A DNA stretch of 64,000 bases. It comes from Rebecca billardiae RCC1528. Lineage: Eukaryota > Haptophyta. The translations under genes and the position numbers were made by a program. A model generated the notes under the pieces. The model was given only the letters and a program-made list of their open reading frames with translations. It did no database searches and was not told the DNA's origin. Shown here piece by piece: positions 52,719 to 62,419 of this stretch (its first letter is position 1; every line of letters begins with the position of its first letter). Where the stretch lies: assembly GCA_965240325.2 (NCBI GenBank), contig OZ251247.1, positions 992,001 to 1,056,000 of the forward strand, given 5' to 3'.

Positions 52719-54116
52719 CGGCTGGCCGCCACCGCCGTCCGCGGCAGCGGCGGCGCCGCCGCCGCCGCCACCAGGCACGCCCGCCACAGCCCCGCCCGCG
52801 GCGGCGGGCATTGGCTGGGCGCCCGCCGCCATCGCGGCCAGGAGCTGAGGCTGGGGGCCCGGCGCCATCGCGGCCAGCGCCGGCGGCTGGGCGCCCGCCG
52901 CCATCGCGGCCAGGAGCTGAGGCTGGGGGCCCGGCGCCATTGCGGCCAGCGCCGGCGGCTGGGCGCCCGCCGCCATCGCGGCCAGGAGCATTGGCTGGGG
53001 GCCCGGCGCCATCGCGGCCAGCGCCGGCGGCACGCTCCGGAACGGCCCGAGCAGCCGGCACGCCAGGCAGGAGAGCGCCTGGAGCGCGGCGGCGCGCTCG
53101 GCGGCGCCGCCGGCGCAGCCGCCCGGGCCGGAGAGGTTAGGGTTAGGGTTAGGGTTGGGGTGGTTAGGGGCAGGAGGAGGGGGAGGGGTCGTCCCTGCGA
53201 GAAGCAGCCGGACATCCTCGCACGCCTCGCAGGCGTGCTGGAGCTCGAGCACGCCGTCGTCGAAGGCGATCGTGTACGGCGGCGCAGCGTCGCCACCCGC
53301 GCCGCCGCCGCCGCCACCGCCGCCGTCGGCCGCGGCGCCCGCGGGCGCGGGCGGCGGCGCGAGCGCGCACAGACCGATTGGCACAAAGCGCGCCGCGCGC
53401 AGCCGGCCGCAGCCATCCGCGCCGCCGGCCTCGTCGTGCAGCGCGTCGACGCCAGCCTCGTCCGGCTGCGCGTGCGCGAGCAGCGCGCCCTCGGGGGGCT
53501 CGGGCGCCACCGGCTCCGGCTCGCCGCCCGCCCCGGGCTCGGGCGCCACCGGCTCCGGCTCGCCGCCCGCCACCGCCTCGCGCAGCGCGAGCGACCGGAA
53601 CGTTGCAGCGAAGAGCACGCACGCGCGGAAGTAGCGCTCGTCGGCCGGGAGCGCGGCGACGCCAGCGCCGCGCGGCGGCGTGCTGCGTGGCGGGGGTAGC
53701 TGTAGCTGCGGCTGCTCGGCCGCGGGGCTCGGCCCCGCGCCGCCGCCGCGCGCCGCCGCCGCGGCGGCCGCCTCCGCCTGTAGCTGCGCGCTCACTTGGA
53801 GCAAGCGCGCGCGCGCGGCCTCGCGCAGGCCGCGCAGCGCCCGGCGCAGCGCGGGCTTGGACGCGCCGCAGTGGAGCATCTCGGCGCGCTGCGTCACCAT
53901 GCCCCGCGGCCACGCCAAGGCGAAGCACGTGCGGTTGACGCAGCCGAACGCGAGCACGGGCGCTAGGTCGCACACGCCGTGCCGCGCGGGGTCGGGCGCG
54001 GGCAGGAGGCGCAGGATGGCGGCCGCGAGGTCGGGCGTGTTGAAGACGAGCTGCGCGAGCCCGCGCGACGGCGCGTCGGCCGCGTGAGGCGAGGCTGCTC
54101 GCGTCGGGGCCGCCAT
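51699..54116 (-). CDS. F-box-like helical protein with Ala/Gly/Gln-rich centre
   Basis: The frame gives 805 residues from MAAPTRAASPH. An upstream in-frame ATG at 54260 adds 48 residues of less certain status. Residues ~20-75 (LAQLVFNTPDLAAAILRLL ... VNRTCFALAW) resemble an F-box, though weakly. The centre is low complexity and includes about three 24-residue repeats (MAPGPQPQLLAAMAAGAQPP, nt ~52,812-53,035), a telomere-like P-N-P-N-P-N tract and one palindrome copy. The C-terminal ~330 residues are helical and compositionally normal (…LCNVSRELCALSAYQAAR…), ending in an acidic Pro/Gln tail. The function of that domain is not recognised. Confidence 0.65.
52657..52670. repeat. Iterated palindrome, copy 7
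   Basis: GAGATTGCAATCTC within a 16-bp perfect palindrome, read as E-I-A-I-S within poly-Ala of the F-box-like protein. Confidence 0.95.
53135..53170. repeat. Telomere-like tract inside the F-box-like gene
   Basis: GGTTAGGGTTAGGGTTAGGG plus flanking variants on the plus strand. Read through on the minus strand it gives P-N-P-N-P-N-P-N. It could mark a short intron. Confidence 0.85.
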
Positions 54117-54228
54117 CGCGCCCTTCGGGGTTGCGAGGGCCGAGGCGCGGCTTGTGGTGGTGGGGGCTTTTGCCTTTTGGGCCAGTCCGAGGCTCCGGGC
54201 GACAGGATGTGAGAGCCAATCGATAATA

Positions 54229-54317
54229 TTTCCGTCGTATCGGTCGCATTTCTTCATCAATAATACCAGATAAACTCTACATACGAGCGCCGATCGATGA
54301 TTTCCGTCGTATCGGTC
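54229..54317. promoter_or_regulatory. Repeated 17-mer upstream of the F-box-like gene
   Basis: TTTCCGTCGTATCGGTC occurs at 54229-54245 and again at 54301-54317, 72 bp apart, in AT-richer sequence ~113 and ~185 bp upstream of the chosen minus-strand start. It could be a paired regulatory site. This is inference from position only. Confidence 0.35.
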
Positions 54318-54494
54318 CTTCCAGTAGTGGGCAAAGAGCTGGCAGTGCTCTTCCTTTCATGTTGAACCACTGGGAATGTGTATTGATGGCCGGCGGTTCA
54401 TTCTTCAAATCAAGGTACCCGAAAAGTTCGTCGCGAGAATGGATTCGGGCGCTTGTTATTACAGTGTCGGTATTAATTCATCGAATGAGAAACG

Positions 54495-56614
54495 GGTAGA
54501 TCGACCAAACCGAGCTCAGAACCGGAGTGTACCGAGCTCAGGCGATGTACCATGGTACATTTTGGTACACTTTGGTACAGGTTGGTACATTTTTCAAGTG
54601 TACCAACGTGTACCAAAATGCTGTACCAAACGTATCGAAGTGTACCAGTTCGCACCCAGATATGTACCAGGTGTACCAAATCCGACCCAAATGTACCAAC
54701 TCGTCCAAAGAATGTACCAACGTATCCTAAAAGGTACCAAAAATGTACCAAATGTACCAACTCTCCTGCAAATGTACCAGCAACGGAGCGTGGCGTCGCA
54801 AGCGGCGCATTCCACGCCCGTGCCTGGCCGGTCGACTGCACGCTCGCGCGGTCGAGCATGTGCTGGGCTGCGTACGCTGCAGCACACACGCGTCGTGCAG
54901 CGCGCGGTGTGCGCCCGCTCCCCGCCCCTGCTCCCGACGCAAGGGCCGCTGCGGCGGTCGTGGCTGCGTGCCGAGCCACGTGCACGCCTGGCACGAGTGA
55001 AAAGGCCCGGTGCGTGGGTGCGCGCACACAGTCACGCGCAGTGGCGCGGGCGCAGCGCATTCGAGCGATCGCGCACGCGTGCGCGTTCCGCTCGCCCACC
55101 GCGCGCGGCCCGCTGAGCGCGCACGCGCGCGCATGACGGCATCTGCCGGCTGGCGACCGCTGCGGCGGTGCCCGTGGCGACGCACACGCGGCGCATCAGG
55201 CAGGCGCATCAGGCCGGCGCGGCCGACCTAGGCCTGTGCGTCGTCCGCCGGCGGCCGCGCCACATCTGCCCTTAGGCCGGGCGCAGCAGCGGGCACGCCA
55301 CCTGTCGTGTGCGGCATGCTGGTGGCTGGCTGCTGCAGCAGCCAAGCCGCCGCGTGCCTCGCGCTGCCGTAGTCAGCTTGCCGGGTGGCCAGGCGCGAGT
55401 AGAGAGGGGTGAGCACGGCATCGGCTTTCCCACCCTCCTTAGCCGTCCCCAAGCTTGCGAAGACGGGGTGAGTCGGCGGATGTCCGCCGTCATCATGACG
55501 GCCTCGACACTGGTGTCGCGCTGTTAAACTTGGAGGGATTGCTCGAGCTCTGATGCTTATTAGGATAGCGCCCGCTCGCGGCACCCGCTCGGCCTCCCGC
55601 AGGGGCTCGTCGTGCTTGAGCTCGGGGTCAAAGTGGTCGTCCCACGTAACGTCGTCGATGTCGAGCGTGCCCGCCATAAAGACTGGCCGCAGCAGAGAGC
55701 CTCGATGGAGGCCGTTTTGAACGCGCTCGCGCGCGGCGAGGTGAGCTGTGTAGGGTCGTTCGGCGCTGTGGGCGCCTCGAGGGCGTCAAGGTAGACCGCG
55801 CCCAAGCGGCTGTCGCCCCCTGGATCGGCCTCTCCGCGCCGTGCGAGGCCGCGGCGCGCGGGCGGTAGACGACCTCCTGTCTGACGGCCGAAGGTCCGAG
55901 TGGTCAAGCCCCAGTGCGTTTCGCCAGCGGCGCACGCCAGCCTGACGGGCGGCCGGGCCCCGCGTTTCCGCAAATGCGCGAAAATCTTTTTTTGCGTCGA
56001 TTTCACGGTAGGCGACCACTCGGACCTGGCGCAGTCAGGAACAAGCTATGAGAGAGCCGCCGAAGCGGCCAGTCTTTATGTCGATGATGGGCGCACTCGT
56101 GCCCCGCACGACTCGTCTAGTACATTGGGAAGCAGCCGAGTCAGCCGCGATCGCGGTCCGGCACCTTGATGTCCTGGTACACTCATGAAGTGTACCAGCT
56201 CAGAATCGCTGGCTGCTGCTGTGGTACATTTTGGTCGTACATCTTGGGGATGAGTTGGCGGTACATTTGGTACATTTCTAGGCGACGTTGGTACATGTTG
56301 GTACATTCTTGGGAGGAGTTGGTACATTGTGGGAGCGCGGAGTTGGTACATTAAAAAATGTATACCAAAGTGTACCAAAGTGTACCGGCCATGGTACACC
56401 CAATGGCGCATTTGCTGGTACATCATTGTCAGGATGCGTTGGTACACATTGGTACACCATTGGTACACTACCATTATTGATGGTACATTTGGTACATCAT
56501 CTCTGACATGTACCAATATAGTGTACGACCAATATTCTGTACCAAAGTGTACCATGGTACATCCGCTGAGCTCGGTACACTCCTCATTCTGAGCTCGGTT
56601 TGGTGCCAACTCCC
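54495..56614. mobile_element. Foldback/Mutator-like element FB1 with GTAC-rich arms
   Basis: The ends are inverted repeats of ~85 bp: the left carries ACCAAACCGAGCTCAG from ~54503, and the right carries its reverse complement, CTGAGCTCGGTTTGGT. They are bounded by the 11-bp direct repeat AATGAGAAACG (54484-54494 and 56615-56625). The arms continue inwards as arrays of TTGGTACA/TGTACCAA (~54,536-54,785 and ~56,168-56,590). The ~1.4-kb core has minus-strand frames (55228-55677 and 55560-56006) that look partly coding (…LDIDDVTWDDHFDPELKHDE…) but match nothing I know. No transposase is recognised, so it is probably non-autonomous, perhaps carrying a host gene fragment. Confidence 0.75.
55228..56006 (-). 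CDS. Hypothetical coding fragment inside FB1
   Basis: Two overlapping minus-strand frames cover this stretch. The downstream one (55228-55677, MAGTLDIDDVTWDDHFDPEL...) has balanced composition at its start. The upstream one (55560-56006) is Arg/Thr/Ser-rich and ends in it. This could be a captured exon with a frameshift or a remnant of the element's own gene. No motif is recognised. Confidence 0.25.
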
Positions 56615-56911
56615 AATGAGAAACGCCAGGAGCGCAAGGCGGCGCGGCTGGCGGCCTCTCTGCCCGAAGCACCTGCGCCTGCTCCAGCTGCTGTCCCCCA
56701 CGCGGACCGAGACTCGTCCATGGACGACGACTCGGACGACGAGGATGCGCAGCAGTCGGGGGCAAAGCGTACCCTGCACGCCGCAGCAGCGCCAGCCGCC
56801 GCCAGCAAGCCAGCTGAGCAGAGCGGCAAGCGCGCACCCACGGCCGCGCAGGGCACACTCGGGGACGACTACATCACCGCCGGATCACCCGCCAGGGCCC
56901 AGCTCGGCTGA

Positions 56912-57571
56912 GACGGCCGTCTGACATCCGGACCTGCACCCTCGCGCTCGCTCGGGGCACAGCAGGTCCATGTGAGCCGCGCAGCGCAGGTGGATCGCGC
57001 TCCAGCAGCCGAAGGCCGCGCTCAAGCCGCCATTCGATCGTGGTCACTGACACGGTCACTGGCTATGCTCTGCCACCAGCGCCGACTTCGTGTCGACGAT
57101 CGGGCACTGCCGCCGCCCGACGAATCAGGCGGGGATCGACCGCCCGCGTCGTCCTACCTGTGTCGACATTAAATCATATATGTGGGGTTATTGGTACAAT
57201 AACTGATTGTCTAAGAGGACGACAAGAACGCCGGGCGCCAGCGCCGCTCATCAGCCACATCGCCCTCTACCAGACCATCGCCTCAAAGGGCGCTGCTCCC
57301 GGACAAACAGTCTGTCCGGGTTGTTCTGCCGCCCACCAGGAGATCGGTTTCCGGCGCCGGCCTCTGCCGCCTGCTTCGCCAGGCGCGGCGTGCGAGATGG
57401 CACCAGCCAAGCTCGTCCTGCGTCGCCGGCGGCGGCGGCTCGCACGCGGGTGGCGCGTCGCGTGCACCGACCGTAGGAACACACGCAGCCGCCGCCTCTG
57501 CATCGACATGCCAGGCGGCGTGCCCACCTTCGGCCAGCAGTTGGCGTCGGCGTTCACGAGGACGGCTAGAC

Positions 57572-57580
<9 letters not shown>
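56912..57580. other. Stretch between the two foldback elements
   Basis: GC-rich sequence with overlapping frames on both strands and no recognised motif. A short AT-rich patch at ~57,165-57,215 contains TTGGTACAATAA, echoing the FB1 motif. Confidence 0.4.

Positions 57581-57622
<42 letters not shown>
57581..57622. repeat. (GA)n microsatellite
   Basis: About 21 GA dinucleotides directly outside the left end of FB2. Confidence 0.95.
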
Positions 57623-57623
<1 letters not shown>

Positions 57624-57626
57624 GAC

Positions 57627-59329
57627 GTCAGTTGTATTGCCGCTTTGGATAGTGTGGTCAGTTGTATTGCCAAAAGCACGTTATGACTACCGTGGTCAGT
57701 TGTATTGATTGCCGTTTTCAGTAGTATGGGTCAAGAATATTGCCGCCGCTTTTGGATAGTGTGTCAACAATATTATTGCCCCTCGAATACTGGTTTCAAA
57801 CCAATGACCCTTTCACACTACTTGGTTCACGAATATTGCCGTTTTCGAGCTTGAACATAGTCTGCTCAGAAATATTGCCGCCCTTATTTCCATAACTATG
57901 TGTCGATCAGTTGTATTCAGCCGCCAGCAGCTGGTGGCTGGGGCACGACTCGCACTCAGACAAGAGACTCACGCAGCCAGGGTGCGCGTGCGTGCAGAGC
58001 TGCGACTGCCTGCGCGCGGCATGCAGGATACGCGACTGCAACCAACCGACATGCCATCATCATGCGGCCTGCGTAGCTCATCTTGACTTCCAGTAGCAGT
58101 CGGCGCTTCCCGTCGCCGTCGCGCTTGCCGCCCGCCGGCGGCCGGCCGCCAGCGCCATCGGGACTGCTGCTACTTCAGCGGCCACGTGAGCCGCATCGCG
58201 TCCCATGCCGCTGCACGCGCCGCCTCAAGCTGCGACCGCGCTCGCCAAGCCTGCCACTCGGGTTCCAGCAGCAGCAGGAAGCGTCGCCTGCCCCTCCTGC
58301 TTGCTGGCTCGTCGAGGCGCGCGCGGCGCACCGCCCGCCGGTCGGTGCGTTGTGTCCCAGCTGGCAGCACGCCTTGGACTTCCTCCTCCACGGGCCAATC
58401 AGCCTGCGTTGACGAGTGCGCCTGGCGCACGGTCAGCCACCTGCACACGGTTGGCCACAGGGCAGTCTGCTGTTGGAGTGATGACAATCGCAAAAAGGCA
58501 CGCGCCAGCAGTGTTGCACGAGCGAGAGCGACGCGCGTTGGTTGATCGCCACGGTTTGAATGACAGTTGATGGCAGGCAGTGAGGGGGACGCGCGTCGCG
58601 TTGGTCAAGCTCCTTGGGGCCGTTGTGCACGTTCGACTCCCGCGAATCGGGGCGCAGCAACACACGCTCACCCTGCTTCACGCATGCACCTGCATGCGCT
58701 GCCGTCGCAATGTCATCGACTGCGCGCTAGACGGTCCCGGAGTCGAAGTGAGCACGGAGCAACGCCGATTCGATAGAAGTCGCGACGGATTCTCGCCCGT
58801 CTCCGCGTAGACGGCGAGTAGCCCGAGGTGCACGCGCGTGTTGCACTGCGCGCGCATGCGGCAGCGTTTGTGCAGATTCCGGTCCACGGTTCAGGTCGTC
58901 GTTCGGCTTGATGATGTCAAGGAACACGGCGCTACCCCGGCAAAGATCGTCGTCGTTGAACCTCACTCTTCTGGCCTGGGATCAGCTAGGCCTTCTCAAG
59001 GGCACGCCGCGCACGCCGGCGGCGCGTGGGCGCCAGCGCCATCATCAGCGCGTGGGCGATCGCGGCAACAAACCTGAATCAAAGATGCGCGCAAACGGCA
59101 ACACAACTGACCCACACTACAGTACGCGGGGCAATACAGCTGGACAAAGTATTGGGCCATCATCATCCATCACGGCAATACACCTGACACAAGTATTCGA
59201 CGTTGGCAACACGATTGACACGTGCTGATTCTCAAACATGGGAAACGGCAATACAACTGACCACGGTAGTCAAAACGTGCGTTTGGCAATACACCTGACC
59301 ACACTTTCCAAAACGGCAATACAGCTGAC
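57627..59329. mobile_element. Foldback-type element FB2 with GTCAGTTGTATTGCC arms
   Basis: The left arm has GTCAGTTGTATTGCC at 57627 with further variants at ~57,659, ~57,700 and beyond. The right arm carries the reverse complement in the same spacing, ending at 59329. The outer ~90 bp of each arm align closely, including the spacer (C/T)TTTGGA(T/A)AGTGTG. The outer ends run into a GA microsatellite on the left and an AT one on the right, so the target duplication cannot be read. The core has fragmentary minus-strand coding-like runs (for example ~58,600-58,680, KQGERVLLRPDSRESNVHNG) in several frames. No transposase is recognised. Confidence 0.7.
57840..59080. other. Core of FB2, no intact gene
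   Basis: Minus-strand peptide runs from ~58,960 to ~58,170 switch frames several times and look like one decayed gene. Plus-strand frames are of similar length but less protein-like. No assignment is made. Confidence 0.35.
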
Positions 59330-59336
59330 ATTATCT

Positions 59337-59361
59337 CATATATATATATATATATATATAG
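59337..59361. repeat. (TA)n microsatellite
   Basis: An AT tract immediately outside the right end of FB2. Confidence 0.95.
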
Positions 59362-59440
59362 AATAGAATAATATGATGATGATGACGATGATGATGATCG
59401 ACGATATGTATGAGTTATTCATCGCACGCATTGCGGTCGC

Positions 59441-60733
59441 ATGCTCAATCGGTCACACAGCAGCATCATCAACGATATTTCTGCTGCTTTTTTAAAGCGT
59501 CCGCGCGGCCCGGTGGCGCGGCCTGCGGCGCGGCCGGCGGCGCGGCTGACAGCGCGGGCGATGGCGCGCCAGGTGGCGGCGCGTCCGACGGCGGCACGCC
59601 CGACAACTGCGCGCCAGGCGGCGGTGCGCCCGGCGACGCGGCCGGACGCGGCCGGCGGCGCGGCTGGCAATGCGCCTGCGGGCGCGGGTGCTGGCGGCGG
59701 CGCGGGCGGCGCGGGCGGCAGCTGCAGTGGCGTGGCTGGCGGCACAGCTGGCGCTGGCGTCCGCGCGGCTGGAGGCGCGGCCGGAGGTGCGGCCGGCAGC
59801 GCGGACAGCGGCGCGGCTGACAGCGCTGGCGATCGCGCGGCCGGCGGCGGCGCGGCCGGCGGCGGCGCGGCCGGCGGTGGCGCGGCCGGCGGCGGCGCGG
59901 CCGGTGCGGGCGGCAGCAGCAGCACTGGTGGCAGCAGCAGCGGCAGCTGCGTGGCTGGCGGCACCGCTGGCGCTGACGTCCGCGCGGCCGGTGGCGCGGC
60001 CGGCGGCGCGGCCGGCGGCGCGGCCGGGGGCGCGGCTGGCAACGCGGGCGCGGGCGCGGGCGCGGGCGGCGGCGTGGGCGGCGCGGCCGGCAGTGGCAGC
60101 GGCGTGGCTAGCGGCACAGCCGGTGCTGGCGTCCGCGTGGCCGGTGGCGCGGCATGTGGCGCGGCCAGCGGCGCGGCTGACAGTGCGGGTGGTGGTGCGG
60201 CTGGTGGCGGCGTGGCCGGCGGCGGCGCGGCCGGCGGCGGCGCGCAGCAGCGCGGCCTCGGTGGCAGCACTGCCTCGGCAGGCGGCAGCGCGGCCGGCGG
60301 CGGTTTTGGCGGCGGCGCCGAGGCGGCCGACTACGCGGAGGAGCAGAAGGCCATCGTGGCGTACACCGGCGCTTACGTCAGCCTCGCCAGCCTCGCCGAC
60401 CAGGGCTCGCACAACGTCCCACCGCTCCGCTTCAACGTCTGGGCGGTCACGGAGGCGGGCGGCGCAGGCGGCGTCTCGCCTCAGGCGGCGGGGGCGCCTC
60501 GTGCAGCTCGCGGACGAGCAGGTGCAGGGGCATTTCGTGCAGGTGACCAAGCGCGCGATACCGCTCGTGCACGCGCGCACGTCACTCGACGCATTCGTCC
60601 ACAAGTACGCCGAGGGGAAGAAGTCGACGGCGGAGCCGCATTCATCTCGACGGTCGCGCAGCTCGTGCGCCGCGTGTCGCTGGCGACGTGGGCAGAGGAG
60701 TTCGGCGACAAGGTGCGGCGGCTCTGGCTGTGA
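59441..60733 (+). CDS. Gly/Ala-rich protein with a frame-broken C-terminal domain
   Basis: The frame opens with MLNRSHSSIINDISAAF and runs through ~270 residues of Ala/Gly/Arg repeats, then a normal segment (AEEQKAIVAYTGAYVSLASL...FNVWAVTEAG). Near 60,490 the plausible sequence moves to another frame (LVQLADEQVQGHFVQVTK...VHKYAEGKK). It returns near 60,640 (STVAQLVRRVSLATWAEEFG) and appears to continue in a third frame after the stop (…DAIDLIAECITARKLLREEAGLP, to ~60,884). Short introns or decay could explain this. The family is not recognised, and the repeat part may be composition only. Confidence 0.4.
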   Translation: MLNRSHSSIINDISAAFLKRPRGPVARPAARPAARLTARAMARQVAARPTAARPTTARQAAVRPATRPDAAGGAAGNAPAGAGAGGGAGGAGGSCSGVAGGTAGAGVRAAGGAAGGAAGSADSGAADSAGDRAAGGGAAGGGAAGGGAAGGGAAGAGGSSSTGGSSSGSCVAGGTAGADVRAAGGAAGGAAGGAAGGAAGNAGAGAGAGGGVGGAAGSGSGVASGTAGAGVRVAGGAACGAASGAADSAGGGAAGGGVAGGGAAGGGAQQRGLGGSTASAGGSAAGGGFGGGAEAADYAEEQKAIVAYTGAYVSLASLADQGSHNVPPLRFNVWAVTEAGGAGGVSPQAAGAPRAARGRAGAGAFRAGDQARDTARARAHVTRRIRPQVRRGEEVDGGAAFISTVAQLVRRVSLATWAEEFGDKVRRLWL

Positions 60734-60884
60734 ACTGAGAAGTACTCGGCGCCAAGCGGCAGCGCGCGAATGGCAGCGCAGGGCGGAGACAGTGACGCGA
60801 TCGACCTGATCGCGGAGTGCATCACGGCGCGCAAGCTCCTGCGCGAGGAGGCTGGGCTTCCGGAGAAGGAGTTTATTTCGTAGT

Positions 60885-61282
60885 CGGCACTCAGGAGCAA
60901 ATTGATGATGGCTGCGCGCTCGGACCGCTCGGTGACGGTACGTACGTAGTGATTTACGGCGCGCGGACGATGATGCCGCGCGAGACGGCAGCGGGGCTGG
61001 GTAGCGGCAATGGGGCCGTCTGACGCATTGCGCCGCGCAGGCATGGCAAGGCGGGGGACCAGCCGCGTCGGCCGCCGCCGCGCGCGCGCCGCCTCCTACT
61101 AGGTGCGCGCGCGCAGCGCATAGCAGACGACATTATTATTTTTTGAATAATCTGCTAATAAAGTTAATAATAATAATAATATAATAATAATACATCTGGC
61201 CGCTGGACACGCTGTAATAACGCGCGGCCGCGCTTTAATGAAAAAGAATAATAAGTCGTTGCTGTGTGCGTTTTCGTCATCA
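60885..61282. other. Intergenic region downstream of the OGT gene
   Basis: No gene is seen. An (AAT)n-like AT-rich tract lies at ~61,165-61,191, probably within or after the 3' region of the minus-strand OGT gene. Confidence 0.6.
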
Positions 61283-62132
61283 TCACTGCGCGCGGTGTTG
61301 CAGCGCCTCCGCCTGCGGATGGCTCGGCGCGCCCGGAGGCGGCTGCATCCCGCACCCGTACCCCGCCGCCGCCGCCGCCATCGCCGCGTGCGCGGCGCCG
61401 CCGGGCGGCGCGCCCATGCCCGCGCCGAGCGGCAGCGGCGGCTGCAGCGGCCCCACCGCCACGCCGAGCTGCGGCTGCGCGTGCTGCGCGTGCGGCGGCG
61501 GCTGCGCGTACGGGTGCGGCGCGCCGTGCGGCGGCGGCCCGCCGCCGGCCATCGGCGGCTGCAGCAGCGGCGGCGGCGGCTGGCGGAGCAGCTGGCGCTG
61601 CTGCAGCAGCGCGGGGTGCAGGTGCGCCGCCCCCTGCGCCGCGTGCTGCTGCTGCTGCTGCTGCTGCGCGGCCGCGGCGGCGTGCGCGTGCGCCGCCGCC
61701 GCCGCGTGCGCGTGCGCCGCCGCCTGCGCCTGCGCCTGCTGCTGCTGCGCCGCGGCCGCGTGCGCGTGCGCCGCGGCGTGCGCGTGCGCGGCCGCCGCGT
61801 GCTGCTGCGCGTGCGTCACGCCGAGCGCCGGCGGCTGCTGCGCCGCGCGGTGCGCACCCCCCGGCGAGCGCGGCGGCGGCTGCTGCGGCTGCGCGCCGCC
61901 CGCGTAGTCCGGGTAATCCGGGTAATCCGGGTGGCCGCCGGGCGGCGGCGCGAGCCCGAGCGCGCCGAGCGCGCCGCCGAGCGCCTCGTCCGCCACGCCG
62001 CCGCCGCCGCCGCCGAGCGCGGCCGAGCGCGCGTGCTGCTGCTGCTGCGCCGCCCACGCGCCGCCACCGCCGCCGCCACCGCCGCCGCAGAGGTGGTGCG
62101 CGCCCGGCTGCAAGCTCGCGGCGACCCACGCG

Positions 62133-62171
<39 letters not shown>

Positions 62172-62383
62172 AGCGCGGCGCGCGGCGGCGGCGGCGGCAT
62201 CAGCCGCTGCTGCTGCTGCTGCTGCTCGGCGGCGGCGGCGGCGGCTGCGTCAAGCTGTGCCTGCTGCTGCTGCTGCATCAGCTGCTGCTGCTGCTGCATC
62301 AGCTGCGCCTGCGCCTGCGCCTGCGCGTCGGCCGGCGGCGCGGGCGGCACGCCGCCGCCGCCGCCGCCGCCGGGAGCGACGGC

Positions 62384-62419
<36 letters not shown>

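Larger units (their letters stand above)
54376..56911 (+). pseudogene. Open frame split by a foldback element
   Basis: A plus-strand frame from 54376 runs into the left target duplication in the phase N-E-K-R. On the far side (56615) a frame enters the right duplication in the same phase and continues for ~98 residues through an acidic Ser/Asp stretch (SSMDDDSDDEDAQQSG) to a stop. The matching phase suggests one exon interrupted by the insertion. The family is unknown, and the left part is only 40 residues. Confidence 0.35.

Noticed and set aside
33633-53170. True chromosome end or assembly junction at the TTAGGG-like tracts
   Set aside because: Gene reading continues across them on both sides, and tracts are only 26 to 46 bp long.
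58629-58660. tRNA T-arm-like GTTCGACTCCCGCG
   Set aside because: No A-box, no matching 5' half of the T stem and no cloverleaf could be built around it.
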